A DNA stretch of 60,911 nucleotides. Source: Chloroflexota bacterium. Its GTDB lineage: Bacteria > Chloroflexota > Anaerolineae > Anaerolineales > Villigracilaceae. The stretch covers positions 1 through 60,911 of the forward strand of contig JACRBJ010000067.1 in assembly GCA_016234555.1 (NCBI GenBank), read 5' to 3'. Below, piece by piece: positions 40,601-48,038 of this stretch (positions are counted from its first letter, which is position 1; the number at the start of each line of letters is the position of its first letter). Made by a program: the position numbers and the translations under genes. The notes beneath the pieces are model-generated. The model worked only from the letters and a program-made list of their open reading frames with translations. It made no database searches and was not told the origin of the DNA.

Positions 40601-43224
40601 TCGGTCACGTAGGTGTTTGCGGTCTTTTTCAACACCGTTGTGTCATCCAGCCATTCCGTGATTAATTCCTTCCCAGTATCCAATCCCTCCGTGCCAAACG
40701 TATGTTTTGTTTCAAGCAATACGGCGTTATTGTTGTTGTAATCCAGTTGTTCTTCAGATACAGTGGTGTAACCGACCAGTTCTCCCAGAGTCTCGTCACT
40801 GCCTACACCCGTGTAAACCGGTGTTTCATACGAATATGCCTGCAATGCGGAAGTTCCGCGCCCCCCATACACATGGACATTCTTAACGTGGTAGTTGTAC
40901 CAGGAGTTGGTCCCGCGCCCATCGTTCTCGTAGGTATAGGTTAATACTCCACCCGTGCCATTGTTGAGTGTCTGTAAACGGGGATAGGTATATTTTTTAT
41001 TCGTGCCAGTTGCCGCCCGATTATCCAGGTTTTGATAGGTGAATTTGATGTCGGGCGCATCCAGACTCTCAATGACAGTCTCCCCATTTTTTCTTTCGCC
41101 GCTGATTTTGATGCCCGTTAGCGTAAGCGTACCATTATCGTTTGGCACCAAAGCAAGGGAATATTCAAGGTCGTAGGTGCGGGTTATTTGGTCTGAAGAA
41201 TTGCATTCCAAACATTTAATTTCAATCCTGTTCAGGTATTTGCTGTCAAGATTATCCCAGAGATTGAATGTTACAGGAACATCTCCAATTTCGGAACGCG
41301 GTGCGGATACAAATTTCACCTCGTACCCGGGTCCAAGGTCTCCCGTATCTCCATCAAACCCTGTATATGAAATTGCGCTTAAATAGCTTTCACGGTCAAA
41401 GGGAGCGATCGCGGCGCCGTCTGGCTGTTCTTCACTGTATGTGTAGGAAATATAGTTTCCATGGGTATCTGTAATGCGATCCACACGCCAGCGCATCGCC
41501 ACTAGGTTATCGGCAACGCCCGCATACCCCAAAATCTGATAAGGCCCATCCGGTGTTGTACAGGGATTTGCGTTTTTACAACTATATCCATACATCAACG
41601 CCAGCTGTTCTGAGTGACTACTATCAGGATCTTCTTTGTTATCGTCCCAACCAAGGCGGTAGCTGGTACCGTCCGTTGTCACGACCTCCCACCATTCTCC
41701 TGTTGTGTTGTCTACGCCTTCATCATTGCCCAATGCCTTATTATGCCGCTCGATGTAAAGGAATGAACTTTGCTTTGTGTAATAATGGCTTTGGTCTTCA
41801 TCGTCCGTATCAACCACCAATTCATACACAGTACCATTCAAGGTCAGGGCGAAATCATTGCTGTATCCGTATCCATTCTCATCGGTCACGATCTTGCGGA
41901 CAATTTCGACGCCGTCAATGTTCCAACCCACGCCCACCCACGGAGCCTGCACATCGCCCAGCACGCCATCCACCGTGGCGCTGGAATAGGAAAGCGAAAT
42001 ATCGGGGGACATTCCCGCGCGTCCGGGAGGTGTCCAGATCGGGACGCTGTAGCGGGAAGCGCCGGTGAACAGGGATGTGTATGGTTGATCGAATAAAAGA
42101 ACGTTCGCGCCATTCTGCGGCAGTGAATTGCCCAAGCCGGCTCCCCAGGTCGAGAAATGAGCCGCTTCAACCGTCACGGAATTGGTCGCCGGGTCCGTTT
42201 CGACAATTGGCACCTTCACCCAAATATCGTGTTCTTCGTCGTAGGTCGCCACATAGGGTTCCTGCCCGGCGGGAATCTTCTCCAAATCCGCCACGCCATC
42301 GAGGTTGATCTCCAAATAAGCAGGACTTTCGAAGTCAGTTTCCACTACACTGCCAAGAGTGACATCCTGTTCACGTAATTCACCGCCGCTGGTTGACGGA
42401 TCTGTGGTTTGAATCAATTCGAGATCGAATTGAAGTTCCGGTCCAGCTTCCGAAACGTCGGCTGGTGTAATCGAAACAACCGCTTCCTGTGACAATACTT
42501 CCTCACCCAGATAAAGCGAATATCGCCCCGCCGTCCCCCAGCCGTCCCCTGCCTGGTCCGGGACGACGATCAGCGCGTCCGCATCGACCACCGCACTGCT
42601 ATCCGCGAAACCCAATGACGCGGTCTGGGCGTGCATCTCCCCATCAAGTTCATACTCGATCTCCGCGTTGTGAATGGACAGCTTTCCCGCCTTTTTGTTT
42701 TTCACTTTGAGGGTATACGAAAAAACGACCTCTTCTCCCGCCGCGAGTGACCCAACTTTATACGAAACGGCGTTGCCGGCAGTTTTATAAACAACCCGCT
42801 TGTCGGAAGAGGAATCGAAACCAAGTCCTGCTTCCAGTTTGTCATAATATGCGAGATTATCGATCTGTGTCTCGGAATTATTCCTGATCGCAACGTTGAC
42901 AACAATGCTCCGATTGCCTCCCACTTCGCCCTTACTGGTCGAGATCGAGAATTCAACAGCATCCTTTTCGGGGGTTTCAGGTTTTTTCTCATCCGCTTGC
43001 GGCGAGAATCGACTTGGATTTGGTATGGGCACACTTGGCTGGTAATAAACCGGTTCCGCATCTGGCAAAGGAGTCGACTCGCCCTCCGGCTGTGATGTCA
43101 AAGTTTCAACGGAAGCGAATGGCTTTGCCATTGCAGGGATGGGAATTATTGCATTAAACAATACAATGATCGTCAAAATCACGCGAACAAATAATTCTGC
43201 TTTTGATTTGGTTGTGCGCCACAT
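31684..43224 (-). CDS. Giant exported RHS/YD-repeat protein with LamG-like insert
   Basis: A 3846-residue protein. Signal peptide at 10-35 (VILTIIVLFNAIIPIPAMA), a CARDB-like domain, an SpvB-like start (YSVPIWTPPGRAGMSPDISL, about 390), and YD repeats to about 1585. Then about 1750 residues of inserted modules joined by TPTPT linkers: four jelly-roll/LamG-like domains (each of three with a FDGxxDY motif) and two Gly-rich repeats (SGYGKGGNATVTSGGGGGYG). The repeats resume at about 3343 and end in the RHS core (DHLGSTVAVTD, GFTGQ-like FGYTGQRALDE, YNARFYSPTLGRFLQPDTLI, then DPTGHN, about 3630). The last 215 residues are a unique tip with a glycine-zipper hydrophobic stretch. The start at 43224 has GGAGG 5 bases upstream; the longer frame to 43281 lacks this. 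Confidence 0.9.
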   Translation of the reverse strand: MWRTTKSKAELFVRVILTIIVLFNAIIPIPAMAKPFASVETLTSQPEGESTPLPDAEPVYYQPSVPIPNPSRFSPQADEKKPETPEKDAVEFSISTSKGEVGGNRSIVVNVAIRNNSETQIDNLAYYDKLEAGLGFDSSSDKRVVYKTAGNAVSYKVGSLAAGEEVVFSYTLKVKNKKAGKLSIHNAEIEYELDGEMHAQTASLGFADSSAVVDADALIVVPDQAGDGWGTAGRYSLYLGEEVLSQEAVVSITPADVSEAGPELQFDLELIQTTDPSTSGGELREQDVTLGSVVETDFESPAYLEINLDGVADLEKIPAGQEPYVATYDEEHDIWVKVPIVETDPATNSVTVEAAHFSTWGAGLGNSLPQNGANVLLFDQPYTSLFTGASRYSVPIWTPPGRAGMSPDISLSYSSATVDGVLGDVQAPWVGVGWNIDGVEIVRKIVTDENGYGYSNDFALTLNGTVYELVVDTDDEDQSHYYTKQSSFLYIERHNKALGNDEGVDNTTGEWWEVVTTDGTSYRLGWDDNKEDPDSSHSEQLALMYGYSCKNANPCTTPDGPYQILGYAGVADNLVAMRWRVDRITDTHGNYISYTYSEEQPDGAAIAPFDRESYLSAISYTGFDGDTGDLGPGYEVKFVSAPRSEIGDVPVTFNLWDNLDSKYLNRIEIKCLECNSSDQITRTYDLEYSLALVPNDNGTLTLTGIKISGERKNGETVIESLDAPDIKFTYQNLDNRAATGTNKKYTYPRLQTLNNGTGGVLTYTYENDGRGTNSWYNYHVKNVHVYGGRGTSALQAYSYETPVYTGVGSDETLGELVGYTTVSEEQLDYNNNNAVLLETKHTFGTEGLDTGKELITEWLDDTTVLKKTANTYVTDNSKAPFPGWNYRYLYRTINSVESYGNLTVSSQVTYVHDPATGNLLLQTEYLGTAPYRKTYYEYVDPADYDFYILDSVSRVWAEDASGNPISETRYGYNNYGDPILTQRLTGKGNETVDSGAVYDLYGNVITSLQYTESGHAGTDPTGGNALVTSTDYSKDDHEGFYTYPYVQTNPLGQSTTTEYLYALGVPYQVKDLNGWITTTEYDLLGRQRSITVPGIEEDKAVVYNYPEPNSNGVIDAPYSVEMQILDTAGGKNYRSVWGIYDGLGRQIQMQVFDSDEDRVLVTNTEFNAQGAVSRQSSPYYASDSQGRHISPVWTQFTSSEYDALGRAIKVTQPGDLVTRTEYDGFLTTAFDPNGQKIERGTDGMGRLAYVREFSDVNTVYAVTRYSYDQLDHLTTVTDAKNNLTTLDYDWLGRKTKMVDPDMGEWLYEYYPTGTLSKQTDARGTVLTFTYDELNRMKKKYADGVELASYEYGADKGENIGMRTLMSDGSGSARWTYANYGRTVTETREIGGVSRTLVSESDWLGRPLEVANLAAPEVTPDPNKEVLNYTYDALGRPESLKSTWNSSISLVDLTYNVLGQVDTHKLGVQQPSGASMVEINNQYDPDDNRLSSRTAKTAAVATPDLMNFAYTYDDAGNILTITDGLGDINETHTFTYDFLNRLTAARANTTGNASDVKYDQYFTYDQVGNITQMNDWVIPEMAMQRGPAPFAGIPSASQKDSLSSGIGVSAVSYRSPGFGFSGSASLALQNGDTPTPTSTPTSGLIFADGFESNDFSLWSSSTTDSGDLSVSPSAALEGTYGMQAVIDDTTAIYAVNHSPVGEQVYRVRFQFDPNSVVIPVDQGFSILYTSCASGSGYRLMLSDNTSSGYDLQLQARSDAATWIGGGYAEISDDVHVIEVELVTASAAGANDGTLTLWVDDTQVDALTGLDNDTRLIESAYFGIDSVDTGTSGTIYYDGFESYRTLRATSPTPTDTPTPTSTPAVTFTPTPTATFTPTNTPVPTNTPAFTSTPSWPDADAYTSAMLHMDGVDTSTNFVDQTGKSWVVGGNAQVDNFHKKFGNGSALFDGSGDYIYTANHTSFDFGSGDFTIEAWVRFNSIATTQVIFDKRSASYNYPSFMLGYSASSHQWFFNSSKNGTSYAVTLAGGTAAANTWYHVAAVRSGDVWKLYVDGQPVSSATVSGAVVLNSGNVFIGAQGVGTNSFNGWLDEVRISKGVARWTAAFTPPSSPYEMELTPAVTPTPTQTSTPTRTPTVPAVAMGGYWSFDVTGTPSNTVVDIAPTGTPNNATLYGGVVVNIPGASGQAVSFDGDDDYAYVTHHAELINNGSFTVSAWVKPSSIVTNHIQYIVHKGGTYKDYGLVVASTYGTATPTANLGNTDFNGSVAFQVGDLSPSMLYGPILPVNRWTMVTGVYDKDANQTRLYLDGKLVAVQEVTGAVSMSAGGLLFGSDAAGTYAYNGSLDEVRFYKYALTDTEVLTLFGVFSTPTPLPMTATPTPTLATPNITPIPSDERSWGTGNDGDLSVQSGATFNINVDTNGHNGRTCADGVAYNVTLLGAMSADVDSPVNPTATPTPTSAATATATPTSTTTPVSMPLSSCLAAGDEVLLMRLSGGSAISYNSGSYEFLRVASVNDNSVTFTTPKTKWYGSGWRNDLNIGTGANQYRVMLMRVPNYHNVTVGTNGTLNATAYDNKKYGVVAFRVSGLLNGSGTISADWLGYKGSSGYGKGGNATVTSGGGGGYGTKGTRATGATGGISYGSPQLDILFFGSGGGTGKGSEVTYAGGKGGGAILLFGKDIAFEGTISANGSSNGTAGGGSGGSVRIEGEDIDLNAITAIGGTRGGDGRIAIYYSTVPTVTSSDPEFYDPAELSATPVPASTLWGTGADGDLEVPAETTFNISTDVSNIHTCADGGDGVSYKVTALGDSYAQISVISTVTPLPLPDANCLRPGDEVLLLHNLGSGPNIGKYEFLRVGGVVGDRVYFTTSKVNFYGTNADDDSNIGMTIDDQRVILQRVPNYANVEINGTLKTNNRLLFRVWGVLNGIGTIHANETGYASATGYGKGGNGTQGFGGGGGYGADGYGVYGGSAGSSYGSLQLDTLFPGSGGGTGSTQENTYGGGAGGGIIGIFADDIDFTGSIAANGGIGGGTGPRGGGGSGGGVRLEGDTVKLSAVTVNGGAGGASGAGGYGRIAVYYQTSLESSLVDNNEYIHLEQVDPNATPTPIPTITPIVGFDEYDKVLLEMDGADAFTVFEDKAGKTWNARGNAQIDTEYSKFGGASAKFDGTGDYITTDDSDDFNVGSGDFTVDFWFRKNENGTNQLAFGQLNSTATNGGLYGYTSLTTNVISARFYSNSTLYTLNGTTKVTDTDWHHYAVARDGNYLRLFLDGKLEGTLETTLTITNSSSAFSIGQAGAYAGGNVNGWIDEFRFSKGVARWKAAFTPPTHSYYYDDYVTSTPTPAPTAEWVEKKYTYSTAVPHAVTALTDAETTETLGLYDYDANGNMTCRTEDGVMYKQTYNTENRISSILKIAEGNCDSVTRIAAQWDFAYDGDGTRTATLTTPYDDASGLPISAETKLTVYYFGGSYEVSGAGQVDVEQNGFTFASSPTAVRKYYSFNGQSVAVRSCEAGDCSLITADWSLSYLLTDHLGSTVAVTDSTGALITQQRYLPFGGQRTLSGYQATGLTDFGYTGQRALDEGMGGLMDYNARFYSPTLGRFLQPDTLIPNTQNPQSWNRFSYVRNNPILYNDPTGHNEDCGIGEACQVGHDNPNDPDPIVGSGGWGGGGGNNDDDEDDDDSTSIKEDLDSGGGGAKQAIPAKDDLCPDDALYCVEKSLTKTELHETGSLLSNFQGAYIAAAFFWAVVAGVTAAAAVVASGTIVGIPAGMVLGVISGISAVAAAGFGYEAAALTDLIDYVDDMEKAADNNGGRVSVAYYQQKQDIGPGLVHQFDNDGDGYGFTTLTGLLLVKNQWGIP

Positions 43225-43425
43225 GATGCCCTCCGAAAAGCTGGGTGATGGATTTTGTCTTTGTTGGGGTGTCTCTCGCATACCCCCATAAACACAAAGG
43301 TATTGCCGAGGTCGGCATGTTAATGAACTTCATTCCCACCGCCAAAGGCAGGGGACAATGAAATCCATAACGGTCCTTCATACTCTATCGGCGCGCATCT
43401 TACTTTGAATCCCCGATTCTGTGAA

Positions 43426-43441
43426 CTATTGTTAACAATAG
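43426..43441. promoter_or_regulatory. 16-bp perfect palindrome upstream of the RHS gene
   Basis: CTATTGTTAACAATAG is a perfect palindrome between the response regulator stop (43457) and the RHS start, about 200 bp upstream of the latter. Possible operator; the rest of the 230-bp gap shows nothing clear. Confidence 0.4.
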
Positions 43442-43456
43442 GTATTTGGAATAATC

Positions 43457-44095
43457 CTATCCACTTTCAAAATCGTCATCGATATTATCATTCGCCCACA
43501 TGATTGCCTGCTGGCGCGAGATACCGCCCAGTCTTTTCCTTATATTGGAGATGTGAAAGATGACTGTTTGGTAAGCGATATCCAGTTCTTTGGAAATGGC
43601 GGAGTTATTCAATCCGCGACTCATCAGGGCAAGAATTTCCCTTTCCCGTTCAGTCAATTTTACCTGTTTGTTGTTCCTGCTCTCCTGCCAGCGTTTTACA
43701 CGGTCTTTTTGGGCATCGGTAATCAGGTTCTCGCCATCAACTGTCCGGTGGATTGCCTTAATCAAAGTTTCTCCGCGCACCGACTTGGAGAAGTAACCGC
43801 TGACCCCGGCGGCGATCATATCCGCAAGATATACATCGCGGTCATGAGCGGTGAGAACCAGCGTGATGGTTTCAGGGTAGTTTGTCCGCACGTGGCGTTC
43901 GACGTCAGCAGGTCTGGGTCCCGGCATTTCCAGATCGAGCAGCAGAATATTGGGGCGAAGTTTTGCCACCAACTCCTGGGCTTCAATGCCGTTCTCCGCC
44001 TCCCCAACGATGACCAAATCCGGATCGGAACTCAGCAGGTTTCGTATTCCCGCCCGCGCAATCGGGTGATCGTCTGCAATTACGATGGTGATCAT
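43457..44095 (-). CDS. NarL/LuxR-type response regulator (orphan)
   Basis: A 212-residue regulator: receiver domain with TIVIADDHPIARAGIRNLL, phosphoacceptor ILLLDLEMPG, TLVLTAHDRD and FSKSVRG; LuxR helix-turn-helix with LTEREREILALMSRGLNNSA and IAYQTVIFHISNIRKRLG. Start ATG 44095 has GGAGAG upstream; longer frames lack a better site. No kinase gene is adjacent. It is directly upstream of the RHS gene on the same strand and may control it. Confidence 0.9.
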   Translation of the reverse strand: MITIVIADDHPIARAGIRNLLSSDPDLVIVGEAENGIEAQELVAKLRPNILLLDLEMPGPRPADVERHVRTNYPETITLVLTAHDRDVYLADMIAAGVSGYFSKSVRGETLIKAIHRTVDGENLITDAQKDRVKRWQESRNNKQVKLTEREREILALMSRGLNNSAISKELDIAYQTVIFHISNIRKRLGGISRQQAIMWANDNIDDDFESG

Positions 44096-44246
44096 ATTTG
44101 TTCTCTCCATTCCCGCTGCGCGTCGAATTGCACAGTCCGTTGAAGAAGTAATACCTCCTGATTTTATCATCATACCTTAAACCAAAAAATCCCCACCCAC
44201 AAAACCATTCTGCATCCTGCTTCTGACTTCCGCCTTCACCCTCCCC

Positions 44247-44627
44247 CTACTCTACATAAATCTCCACGTGCTCCCCGTCTTCCTCGTCTACCACGTCGAT
44301 GATCTTGCCGGTCACGCCCATGCGAATCGAATCCATCACATTGGACATGTCCACGCCCTCAACTTCGGGAGCGAAATGTGCGCCGATCTTCATCCCCGCA
44401 TCCACCAGCGCCAGCGGAATTTGCACCGACGCCTTCGAGCGTCCCGTGCGCACGTCCGTAACGCGGATTCGCAGCCAGCGCGCCGACCCGCTCCCGGGTC
44501 GCGGCGGTGTGGGAATCCCCTTCCGCGCCCCGCTCAAAGCCGCCAGCAACTTCGAGCCTTCGTCCGCGCTGATCTTTCCTTCCTCGATCATCTTCAAAAT
44601 CTTCATTCGTTCTTCGCTGTTCGCCAT
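44247..44627 (-). CDS. SHOCT-like hairpin protein of the DUF2089/DUF4097 cluster
   Basis: A 126-residue protein. Residues 1-35 form the helical hairpin SEERMKILKMIEEGKISADE followed by GSKLLAAL, also present in its three neighbours. After a Pro/Gly/Arg linker comes a short beta-rich domain (WLRIRVTDVRTGRSKASVQI, DEEDGEHVEIYVE). Last of four same-strand genes spaced within 10 bases. It may be a membrane-stress or envelope sensing component like other toast-rack adaptors; this is inference. Confidence 0.8.
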   Translation of the reverse strand: MANSEERMKILKMIEEGKISADEGSKLLAALSGARKGIPTPPRPGSGSARWLRIRVTDVRTGRSKASVQIPLALVDAGMKIGAHFAPEVEGVDMSNVMDSIRMGVTGKIIDVVDEEDGEHVEIYVE

Positions 44628-44636
44628 GTGAGTCTC

Positions 44637-45239
44637 CTATCCGATGAATACCTGAACCCGCTCGCTGCCGTCACCCTCGTCCACGTTGACGATCAGCGGT
44701 TCGGTGGTGGTCTTCGCCGCCAAAATCGCTGTCAGAATTTCATCAGCGTGTTCCCATTGCAAATGCGAGCCAAAGTTTTTCAAAAACCAGCCAGCCAAGC
44801 CAAGCGGCAGTGGAAAAGCCAGTGTAATATTTTTAGGTCCATCGGATTGACGCGAACGGTCTATATTCACATAGAGCCAGCGCGAAGCCCCGCTCGACGC
44901 AATCAAAAACACGCCAAGCAAAAACGGCAGGGTCATGAAAAAGAACCAGAAGTTCAAACCAGCTTTCTGCTGGATGGAGAACATCCACCACGAGGTCAAA
45001 ATGGTGAGGATGATTCCCACCCCAAGCGGAATCCAGGCGAAGAGTTTCGCCCGCTCACGGACCTGGTCGAACTCTGGAGCCGAAACCCGCTCCCCGCCCG
45101 AAGCTGATCCAGTCTCGATGACTTCGATTTCCTCCTCGGCCGATTCCTCCAGCGAACGCATCAGCGCCGCCGCCTCCTCCGCGTTGATCTTTCCATCCGC
45201 AACCATTTGCAAAATCTTCCTGCGCTCTTCGGCAGACAT
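44637..45239 (-). CDS. SHOCT-like hairpin membrane protein
   Basis: A 200-residue protein. The N-terminal hairpin is SAEERRKILQMVADGKINAE then EAAALMRSLEE. Two transmembrane helices follow (LFAWIPLGVGIILTILTSWW and FWFFFMTLPFLLGVFLIAS), then a domain with ITLAFPLPLGLAGWFLKNFG and an end, EPLIVNVDEGDGSERVQVFI, that closely resembles the C-terminus of the next gene (DVVDEEDGEHVEIYVE). The start shares one base with the upstream stop (TAATG) and has GGAGGCGAATA. Confidence 0.8.
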   Translation of the reverse strand: MSAEERRKILQMVADGKINAEEAAALMRSLEESAEEEIEVIETGSASGGERVSAPEFDQVRERAKLFAWIPLGVGIILTILTSWWMFSIQQKAGLNFWFFFMTLPFLLGVFLIASSGASRWLYVNIDRSRQSDGPKNITLAFPLPLGLAGWFLKNFGSHLQWEHADEILTAILAAKTTTEPLIVNVDEGDGSERVQVFIG

Positions 45240-46312
45240 TATTCGCCTCCTTCCAATGCGGATAAAAGTTTCTCCGCTTCCTCGGCGGTGATTTTCTTTT
45301 CCTGCAACATCTTCAAGATTGCCAGTCGTTCCTCATCTGAAACGGGCGGCTTGGGCGGCATCGGCACACCTTTCGGCGACACGTCCCAATTCCAGCGCCC
45401 CATGTTTACCTGCACTTTCGGTCCACGGCGGGAAAACTTTTGATCCATGCGACGCGCGGCTTCCTCCGCCTGTTTTGTGGCGCGGCTCACCTGACGGGCG
45501 ATCCGCTCGCCAAATCCCGACCAATCCACACCGATGCCTGCAAAGTTGCCGAAGTCTTCGGCGGTCTCACCCGCGTCAGCTTGATTGGTCACACGGATGT
45601 CGCCCCCAGCCGTCAGCGTGACAATCGCGGAACCATCTCCCAGCGTAACAACCCTGCTCGTCGCATCCTCATCGTTTTGGACTCCCTTCCATTCGATGTC
45701 GATTTCATCGGCATTCAACGTCAGCGTGGCGTTGGCCTTGGGCGGCATGACCAGCAAAATATCGTCACCCGCGTTGACCGAATAAACATTGCCAGCCTGC
45801 GGGTTGAGATACAAGACCACGTCCTCCGCCACGTTCGCATTGATGTTTCCGCGCACGTCACGCAGGGCAAGGTCGTCGGCGACAGACTCCAGCGAAACAT
45901 GTCCATCCACCTCGCGGATGGACACATCACCGTCGATGCTTTTGACGAACAAGTCTCCCTTCGCGCCGCGCAGGCTGAAATCCGATTGCAGTTTTTCGAT
46001 TGCCACCGAATTCACGTCGCGGATGGACAGGTCACCTTCGATGTCCTGCACCTCGATGCCGCCCATCACCCCGCGGATGGATGCGTCGCCGACGATCTTC
46101 TTCACGAAAACAGAAGCCGCTTTCGGCACGCGCAATGAGAGGTCATCCTGGCACGAGACTGTGACCGTCCCGCCGTTTTGGTTGAATTGCATTTCATCGT
46201 CATCGCCTTTGAGCAAAATATCCTCCCCCTCCCAGCCGACGAGGCTGAGGTCGCCCCCAATAAACTCGATCATAATTTTGGGCGTTCGCCCCGCGGAAAT
46301 CGTTTGAGACAT
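45239..46312 (-). CDS. DUF4097 toast-rack protein with C-terminal SHOCT-like hairpin
   Basis: A 357-residue protein. Residues 1-235 are a right-handed beta repeat of the DUF4097/adhesin type, with repeated units such as DASIRGVMGGIEVQDIEGDL, DLSIRDVNSVAIEKL and DVSIREVDGHVSLESV. A basic amphipathic helix (RIARQVSRATKQAEEAARRM) follows, and the C-terminus is the hairpin SDEERLAILKMLQEKKITAE then EAEKLLSALEGG. No signal peptide, so it is probably cytoplasmic, perhaps membrane-associated. The stop overlaps the next start. Confidence 0.85.
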   Translation of the reverse strand: MSQTISAGRTPKIMIEFIGGDLSLVGWEGEDILLKGDDDEMQFNQNGGTVTVSCQDDLSLRVPKAASVFVKKIVGDASIRGVMGGIEVQDIEGDLSIRDVNSVAIEKLQSDFSLRGAKGDLFVKSIDGDVSIREVDGHVSLESVADDLALRDVRGNINANVAEDVVLYLNPQAGNVYSVNAGDDILLVMPPKANATLTLNADEIDIEWKGVQNDEDATSRVVTLGDGSAIVTLTAGGDIRVTNQADAGETAEDFGNFAGIGVDWSGFGERIARQVSRATKQAEEAARRMDQKFSRRGPKVQVNMGRWNWDVSPKGVPMPPKPPVSDEERLAILKMLQEKKITAEEAEKLLSALEGGE

Positions 46313-46314
46313 GG

Positions 46315-46698
46315 CTACTCCTCCTCGCCGCGCAACAAGCGGGTGGCTTCGTCGGCGGTGATCCTGCCCGCGCTCAGGTCTGCAAGAATGCCATTGCGTT
46401 TTTCCTGTGTGATCTCGACAGGTTCCTCCCTGCCGGGTTCGTATCCCAAAGCGCGGATGACTTCGTTCAATCTGTTGCGGATGGTCGGATACGAAACGCC
46501 GAGTTCCTGCTCCATGCGGTTGATCTTGCCTTCGCAGCGCACGAAGGTAAAAATGAATTCCAATTGTTCGGGGGTCAGGTTTGAAAACTGTCCTGCTGAA
46601 AAATTCCCCTCGATGGATGTATCACAGGACGAGCAATGCAGGCGGACAACGGTCAACTCAGACTGGCAGATCGGACAGCGCGCAGGCGCAGGGTGCAT
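46315..46698 (-). CDS. DUF2089 family regulator-like protein
   Basis: A 127-residue protein: N-terminal zinc ribbon (ARCPICQSELTVVRLHCSSCD), a helix-turn-helix-like part (GKINRMEQELGVSYPTIRNR, LNEVIRALGY) and a C-terminal hairpin (EKRNGILADLSAGRITADEA, TRLLRGEEE) of the type shared by the other three genes. This is the usual DUF2089 architecture and suggests DNA binding. The start at 46698 has GGAGG 8 bases upstream. First gene of the cluster, so a probable autoregulator. Confidence 0.85.
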   Translation of the reverse strand: MHPAPARCPICQSELTVVRLHCSSCDTSIEGNFSAGQFSNLTPEQLEFIFTFVRCEGKINRMEQELGVSYPTIRNRLNEVIRALGYEPGREEPVEITQEKRNGILADLSAGRITADEATRLLRGEEE

Positions 46699-46779
46699 AT
46701 TTCGTACCTCCAAATCATTTTCTACTTGCTCTATTGGGGGCTAAGCCCCCAATAGAGCGTAAAGTCAACAAAGCTCAAA

Positions 46780-48036
46780 CTACAAGACGGCAGCCTCGGG
46801 CATGGCATCCAACATCTTCTGTTCCTTCTCCCGCACCCGATGCAGGGCAAGGAAGCCAAGAGTGGACAGTATACCTACAAATCCAGCCGCGTACCACAGC
46901 AGGTATGGACTTGGACCGTCAATGATCAAGCCCGCGAGGTAGGGTCCCACCGCAAAGGGGATGCCCCACGAAAAACCTGAGACAGCCATGTAACGTCCGC
47001 GCATTTCTTCGGGCGCAAACGAAGCCACCAATGCCTGCCCAACAGGCGAGACCACCATTTCGCCGATGGTAAGGATGACCATCGCCGTGACGAACATGGC
47101 ATAGGTCGAGACGAAACCGTACATCGAGAAACCGATGACGTAGAGGAAGGTCCCCAGCGCCATCATCAGCATGGGAGGATACTTCGTGATGCGGCGTGTA
47201 ATCGGGAACTGCATCACCACCACCATCAGGGCGTTGATACTCAACAAGTATCCATACCTGGATGGGTCGACGCCGTGTTCGTTCCGCAGGTAAACGCCGA
47301 GCGTGGTATTCATGTTCATGTAGGTAAAGACTTGCAGCATCACCGCGCCGAGGAAGAGCATGAAAGCCGCATCGCGGAAGACTTTTCCGTAGCCGGCAAA
47401 ACTCCCAGCCATGCTTTGCTTTGGCGCGTCGGGATGAGCTTCGGGCTTGGTCTCAGGCAGGAAGAGGAAGATGAGAGTCGCCGTCAGCAGGGAAACAACC
47501 GCATCGGTCAGGAACAGGGTCAGGTAGGAGCGGGCAGCCAGAATCCCGCCGATGACTGGTCCAATGGTCACAGACAAATTGAACGCCACGCGCAGAATCC
47601 CGTATCCATCAGCGCGTTTATCCTCGGGCAGAATATCCGCGACCATGGCATCATAGGCGGGTCCCGCCACATCCGTTAAAATCCCAACGAAGAGCGCCAG
47701 GAAAAAGAAGGCTTGAAAGACATCGATCAAACCCATTGCCACGGTGCTGAAGGATGAAGCGATCAAGCCGAAGACGATGATCCACTTGCGCCCGAAGCGG
47801 TCAGTCAGCGCCCCACCGATGGTGGAACCGATGAAACTCGAAACCGAAAATGCGGCAAAGAGCACGCCAGCCTGGGTCATGCCCACGTTGAATTTGCTGG
47901 TAATATAGAGCGCGAAGAACGGAAATAGCAATGCGCCGCCGAGGCGGTCGATGAAGGTGATGAGGACCACGAACCAGAACGTGCGTGGGTACTCGTGATA
48001 AAGTGTTGAAATTTTTTGTATGGTACCCTTGAACAT
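46780..48036 (-). CDS. MFS transporter, multidrug-type
   Basis: A 418-residue permease with 12 hydrophobic helices. The MFS loop 2-3 signature is GGALTDRFGRKWIIVFG (about residues 67-83), and helix 5 has NLSVTIGPVIGGILAARSYL of the drug:H+ antiporter type. Residues near 110-130 include DVAGPAYDAMVADILPEDKR, common in this subgroup. Substrate unknown. The start at 48036 follows directly on the stop of the small gene upstream, so the two form an operon. Confidence 0.85.
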   Translation of the reverse strand: MFKGTIQKISTLYHEYPRTFWFVVLITFIDRLGGALLFPFFALYITSKFNVGMTQAGVLFAAFSVSSFIGSTIGGALTDRFGRKWIIVFGLIASSFSTVAMGLIDVFQAFFFLALFVGILTDVAGPAYDAMVADILPEDKRADGYGILRVAFNLSVTIGPVIGGILAARSYLTLFLTDAVVSLLTATLIFLFLPETKPEAHPDAPKQSMAGSFAGYGKVFRDAAFMLFLGAVMLQVFTYMNMNTTLGVYLRNEHGVDPSRYGYLLSINALMVVVMQFPITRRITKYPPMLMMALGTFLYVIGFSMYGFVSTYAMFVTAMVILTIGEMVVSPVGQALVASFAPEEMRGRYMAVSGFSWGIPFAVGPYLAGLIIDGPSPYLLWYAAGFVGILSTLGFLALHRVREKEQKMLDAMPEAAVL

Positions 48037-48038
48037 TT

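Noticed and set aside
32171..42500. Many plus-strand frames of 60-270 codons opposite the RHS gene
   Set aside because: They follow from the codon bias of the opposite strand, lack RBS and family features, and vary with the repeat content.
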